Below, one piece after another: positions 25,678 through 27,776 of a stretch of DNA of 27,776 nucleotides. A model generated the notes under the pieces. It had not been told where the DNA came from and did no database searches. It saw only the letters and a program-made list of their open reading frames with translations. Every line of letters begins with the position of its first letter. The stretch's first letter is position 1. The stretch lies in IMG/VR virus record IMGVR_UViG_3300034375_007596, positions 1-27,776 of that record; one strand, given 5' to 3'. The stretch comes from a virus. The translations under genes and the position numbers were made by a program.

Positions 25678-25979
25678 TGGCGATTACGTACAGGGGCGAG
25701 AAGTTCGCCGGCTACAACAAACCGAAACGGACCCCGAGTCATCCGAAGAAGTCGCACGCGGTTCTGGCGAAGGACGGGGATGAGGTACGTCTGATTCGCT
25801 TTGGGCAGCAGGGCGTGAAGACCAATCAGACCGTGGGCCAGCGCAAGGCTTACGAGGCCAGGCACGCCAAGAGCATTGCCAAGAAGGACAAGCTCTCGGC
25901 TTCGTATTGGTCTACGAAGGTGAAGTGGTCGCCGTCGAAGACGAAATCGTCGTCAACGAAGTGGAAGAAAGGCAGTTAA
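25677..25979 (+). CDS. Basic phage protein, DUF6321-like
   Basis: This 100-residue protein begins at the ATG in the TAATG overlap with the Lys-rich gene. Its core 'NKPKRTPSHPKKSHAVLAK..DEVRLIRFGQQGVK' followed by 'YEARHAKSIAKKDKLSASYWSTKVKW' matches a small conserved phage family that I recall as DUF6321, here with a shorter linker. The last 16 residues are a Ser/Lys tail (SPSKTKSSSTKWKKGS). The protein is strongly basic. Family members lie near head-tail or terminase genes in many phages and have no established function to my knowledge. The frame extends upstream to a TTG at 25527, but those codons (Glu/Gly/Arg-rich, Cys-containing) are the shadow of the Lys-rich gene. ATG 25677 gives the family's usual start. 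Confidence 0.75.
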   Translation: MAITYRGEKFAGYNKPKRTPSHPKKSHAVLAKDGDEVRLIRFGQQGVKTNQTVGQRKAYEARHAKSIAKKDKLSASYWSTKVKWSPSKTKSSSTKWKKGS

Positions 25980-26003
25980 CCCCGCTTCCGGCGTCTTAAT
26001 TCA

Positions 26004-26651
26004 GTGAAATCAAAGCAGCGCGTCGCGGACTACGGTGAGGTGTTCACGCCTCAGTGGATAGTCGAAGCGATGCTCGATCTCGTCAATGAAGAATCTGAGC
26101 GTATCGACTCCCGATTTTTGGAGCCGGCGTGTGGAAATGGAAACTTCCTTGTCGTGGTCTTGCGGCGCAAGCTCGCTACTGTCGAACTTAAATACGGTAA
26201 CTTCGATTTTAAGAAGCGACACTACGCGCTCCTCGCCGTGATGTGTATCTACGGGATCGAGTTGTTGGCGGACAACATCGCAGAGTGCCGCGCAAACCTG
26301 TTGGAGATTCTGGCCGACTACCTAGACTTGGATGCCTCGCAGGATTTGTACCAAGCGGCCTCTTATGTGTTGTCGCAGAATATCGTTCAGGGCGACACGC
26401 TGACGATGCGTAAACGCAACGGCGAACCGATTACCTTTGCCGAGTGGGACTATCTCGGCAAAGGTAAGTTCCAGCGCCTAGACTTCAACCTCAATACTCT
26501 GGCTCAATCGTCCATGTTGAGCGCCGAGGACTACTTGTTTGCCCACGTTGCGAAGCATGAACGCATCAGGCCAGTGGCAACATACCCACCGATGACATTT
26601 ATAGAACTGGCCGCTGCCGCTTCACTCTCGCGCACGGAGCACGAGAGGTGA
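26004..26651 (+). CDS. Adenine-N6 DNA methyltransferase, SAM-binding half
   Basis: This is a 215-residue protein carrying the SAM-binding half of an Eco57I-type gamma-class adenine methyltransferase. 'YGEVFTPQWIVEAMLDLV' (residues 10-27) is the usual entry. Motif I 'FLEPACGNGNFLV' occupies 38-50. 'IYGIELLADN' with Glu86 is motif II, and 'NIVQGDTL' with Asp131 is motif III. The protein ends with 'YPPMTFIELAAA', which is how I remember stand-alone relatives ending, called 'restriction endonuclease subunit M' in proteobacteria. The catalytic NPPY motif is absent and is encoded by the next gene. The GTG at 26004 is the only usable start: an in-frame stop (the previous gene's TAA) lies 24 bases upstream and the family's N-terminus begins at this point. 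No ribosome site is visible. Product action: methylation of adenine in DNA, probably to evade host restriction. Confidence 0.88.
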   Translation: MKSKQRVADYGEVFTPQWIVEAMLDLVNEESERIDSRFLEPACGNGNFLVVVLRRKLATVELKYGNFDFKKRHYALLAVMCIYGIELLADNIAECRANLLEILADYLDLDASQDLYQAASYVLSQNIVQGDTLTMRKRNGEPITFAEWDYLGKGKFQRLDFNLNTLAQSSMLSAEDYLFAHVAKHERIRPVATYPPMTFIELAAAASLSRTEHER

Positions 26652-26652
26652 T

Positions 26653-27672
26653 ATGCAATTCGACGTAGTTATCGGTAATCCGCCATACCAGCTCGATACT
26701 GGTGGATCAGGACGGCAAGCAAAGCCGATCTACCACCTGTTCGTAGAGCAAGCCAAGAAACTCTCGCCTCGGTACTTGTCTATGGTCATTCCTGCACGGT
26801 GGTTTGCTGGTGGTATGGGCCTCCGTGACTTTCGGGACTCCATGCTTTCGGATTCGCAGATGTCCCAACTGATTGATTTCCCAACCGCGTCCGATGTCTT
26901 CCCCGGCGTCAACATAGCAGGCGGAGTTTGCTACTTCCTCTGGGCGCAAGGCCACAAAGGCACCTGTGATGTGACGCGAGTCTCGCGGGACGAGACTCGA
27001 TCCATCGCCCGAGCACTCAATGAGTTTGACATCTTCGTCCGTGACCCCGATGGCGTTCGAGTAATTCGAAAAGTCGTTGCATCTGGTGATTTTGAGAAAG
27101 GGTCTTTACGGGACCGCGTATCCTCAATCCGCCCCTTCGGTATGCCGACGAATTACAAACCCAAGAATGAGGGGGTGCCATGCTGGTTTATTCAGCGAAT
27201 CGGCCGGGCATTTGCGGCCGAAAGCGACGTCTCGGATCCCAATGGCTTCCGAGACAAATGGAAGTTGCTGATTCCGAAAGCTCCGATCGCGGGACAAACG
27301 GACTTTACCAAGCCGCTTCGAATGTATCACAGAAAGAACGCGTTTGTCGCCCGGCCCGGTGAGGTGTGCACTGAGTCTTGGATCGTGGCAGGGGCATTCA
27401 AGACCCGCCGAGAGACGGAGTTTTTTCAGTCATATTTATTTACCAAGGTTGTTCGATTCCTGATATTGCAAACAGTCGTTTCGCAGGATGTGAATCGTAT
27501 GAACTATGCCTTTGTACCTGATCTCATCGAGTACACGGGAGTGTATGCGGATGCTGACCTGTGTAGGCGATGGGGCATTTCAGATGCAGAGTGGAGCTAC
27601 ATAGATTCACGGGTGGTCGAAACGGGTGGCATCAATGAGTACGGTCTTTGTGCCTCTGAGCGGAAGGTTTGA
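26653..27672 (+). CDS. Adenine-N6 DNA methyltransferase, NPPY half
   Basis: This 339-residue partner of the preceding gene starts one base after its stop (TGATATG) with GAGAGGT just upstream, so translation is probably coupled. 'FDVVIGNPPYQL' (residues 3-14) is motif IV with NPPY at 9-12. 'PIYHLFVEQAKKLSPRYLSMVIPARWFAGG', 'LIDFPTASDVFPGVNIAGGVCYFLW' and later blocks are the conserved Eco57I-type catalytic and target-recognition regions. The last third (about 150-339) would contain the target-recognition domain. No PD-(D/E)XK nuclease signature is visible, and no restriction gene is in the window, so this looks like a stand-alone methyltransferase. The reading frame differs from that of the first half. 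The clean start, the coupling and my memory of adjacent paired genes of this type favour a natural two-subunit enzyme over a recent frameshift. Confidence 0.88.
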   Translation: MQFDVVIGNPPYQLDTGGSGRQAKPIYHLFVEQAKKLSPRYLSMVIPARWFAGGMGLRDFRDSMLSDSQMSQLIDFPTASDVFPGVNIAGGVCYFLWAQGHKGTCDVTRVSRDETRSIARALNEFDIFVRDPDGVRVIRKVVASGDFEKGSLRDRVSSIRPFGMPTNYKPKNEGVPCWFIQRIGRAFAAESDVSDPNGFRDKWKLLIPKAPIAGQTDFTKPLRMYHRKNAFVARPGEVCTESWIVAGAFKTRRETEFFQSYLFTKVVRFLILQTVVSQDVNRMNYAFVPDLIEYTGVYADADLCRRWGISDAEWSYIDSRVVETGGINEYGLCASERKV

Positions 27673-27719
27673 AGCGTCTTGGGTAGGCAAATTGCGCTCA
27701 GTGAAGGTAAACTGTTCGT

Positions 27720-27776
27720 ATGTCAGATCTATCCAAGCACCGCCCCCGCGTGTTCGTCCATGTACCGGACGGTACA
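27720..27776 (+). CDS. Possible start of a further gene, 3'-partial
   Basis: An ATG at 27720 opens a frame that runs to the window edge (MSDLSKHRPRVFVHVPDGT...). AAGG at 27704-27707 is rather far upstream for a ribosome site. Two other frames (from TTG 27679 and GTG 27701) are also open to the edge, and 57 bases are too few to choose. No family is recognisable. Confidence 0.3.
   Translation, partial: MSDLSKHRPRVFVHVPDGT

Noticed and set aside
25980-26003. Terminator between the basic protein and the methyltransferase
   Set aside because: CGCTTCCGGCG can form only a three-pair stem and no T-run follows.

Overview
The window is part of the late region of a tailed phage or prophage with a long non-contractile, lambda-type tail. 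All genes lie on the + strand and are packed into one run with overlapping or touching starts and stops (TGATG, ATGA, TAATG). No stretch above 300 bases lacks a gene, and I see no rRNA, tRNA, CRISPR array, insertion sequence or convincing terminator. Signal-peptide style, Shine-Dalgarno use and the tail-gene order point to a Gram-negative, probably proteobacterial host. The exact host cannot be read from the sequence.

Layout. 1-3102 is the tape measure protein, cut at its 5' end by the window. 3102-4451 holds three small tail-tip assembly genes: an M-like minor tail protein, a DUF1833 (L-like) protein and an NlpC/P60 (K-like) peptidase. 4418-10708 encodes a 2096-residue tail-tip receptor-binding protein that joins a gpI-like N-terminus to a gpJ-like body and carries extra carbohydrate-binding and beta modules. 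This is the lambda M-L-K-I-J order.

10705-25508 is an unusual 14.8 kb receptor-binding block: a beta-helix tailspike (862 aa), a small coiled-coil protein (81 aa), a giant modular fibre (3031 aa) and an SGNH-hydrolase protein with Cys-rich inserts (922 aa). The three large proteins each start with a textbook Sec signal peptide. They are also cysteine-rich (27/862, about 58/3031 and about 56/922), against 0 Cys in the 1023-residue tape measure and about 10 in the 2096-residue J-like protein. The tailspike and the giant fibre share an N-terminal four-cysteine module just after the signal peptide. Together this suggests that the phage's fibre and spike proteins are exported and disulfide-bonded, which is not how tail fibres are normally made.

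The giant fibre is built from repeated protein modules whose DNA copies differ at most synonymous sites, so protein repeats are kept while DNA repeats are erased. After the fibre block come two small Lys-rich proteins (25534-25979), one of them too short for routine calling. An adenine-N6 DNA methyltransferase follows, split over two adjacent genes (26004-27672): motif I in the first, NPPY in the second. A possible start of another gene runs off the right edge.
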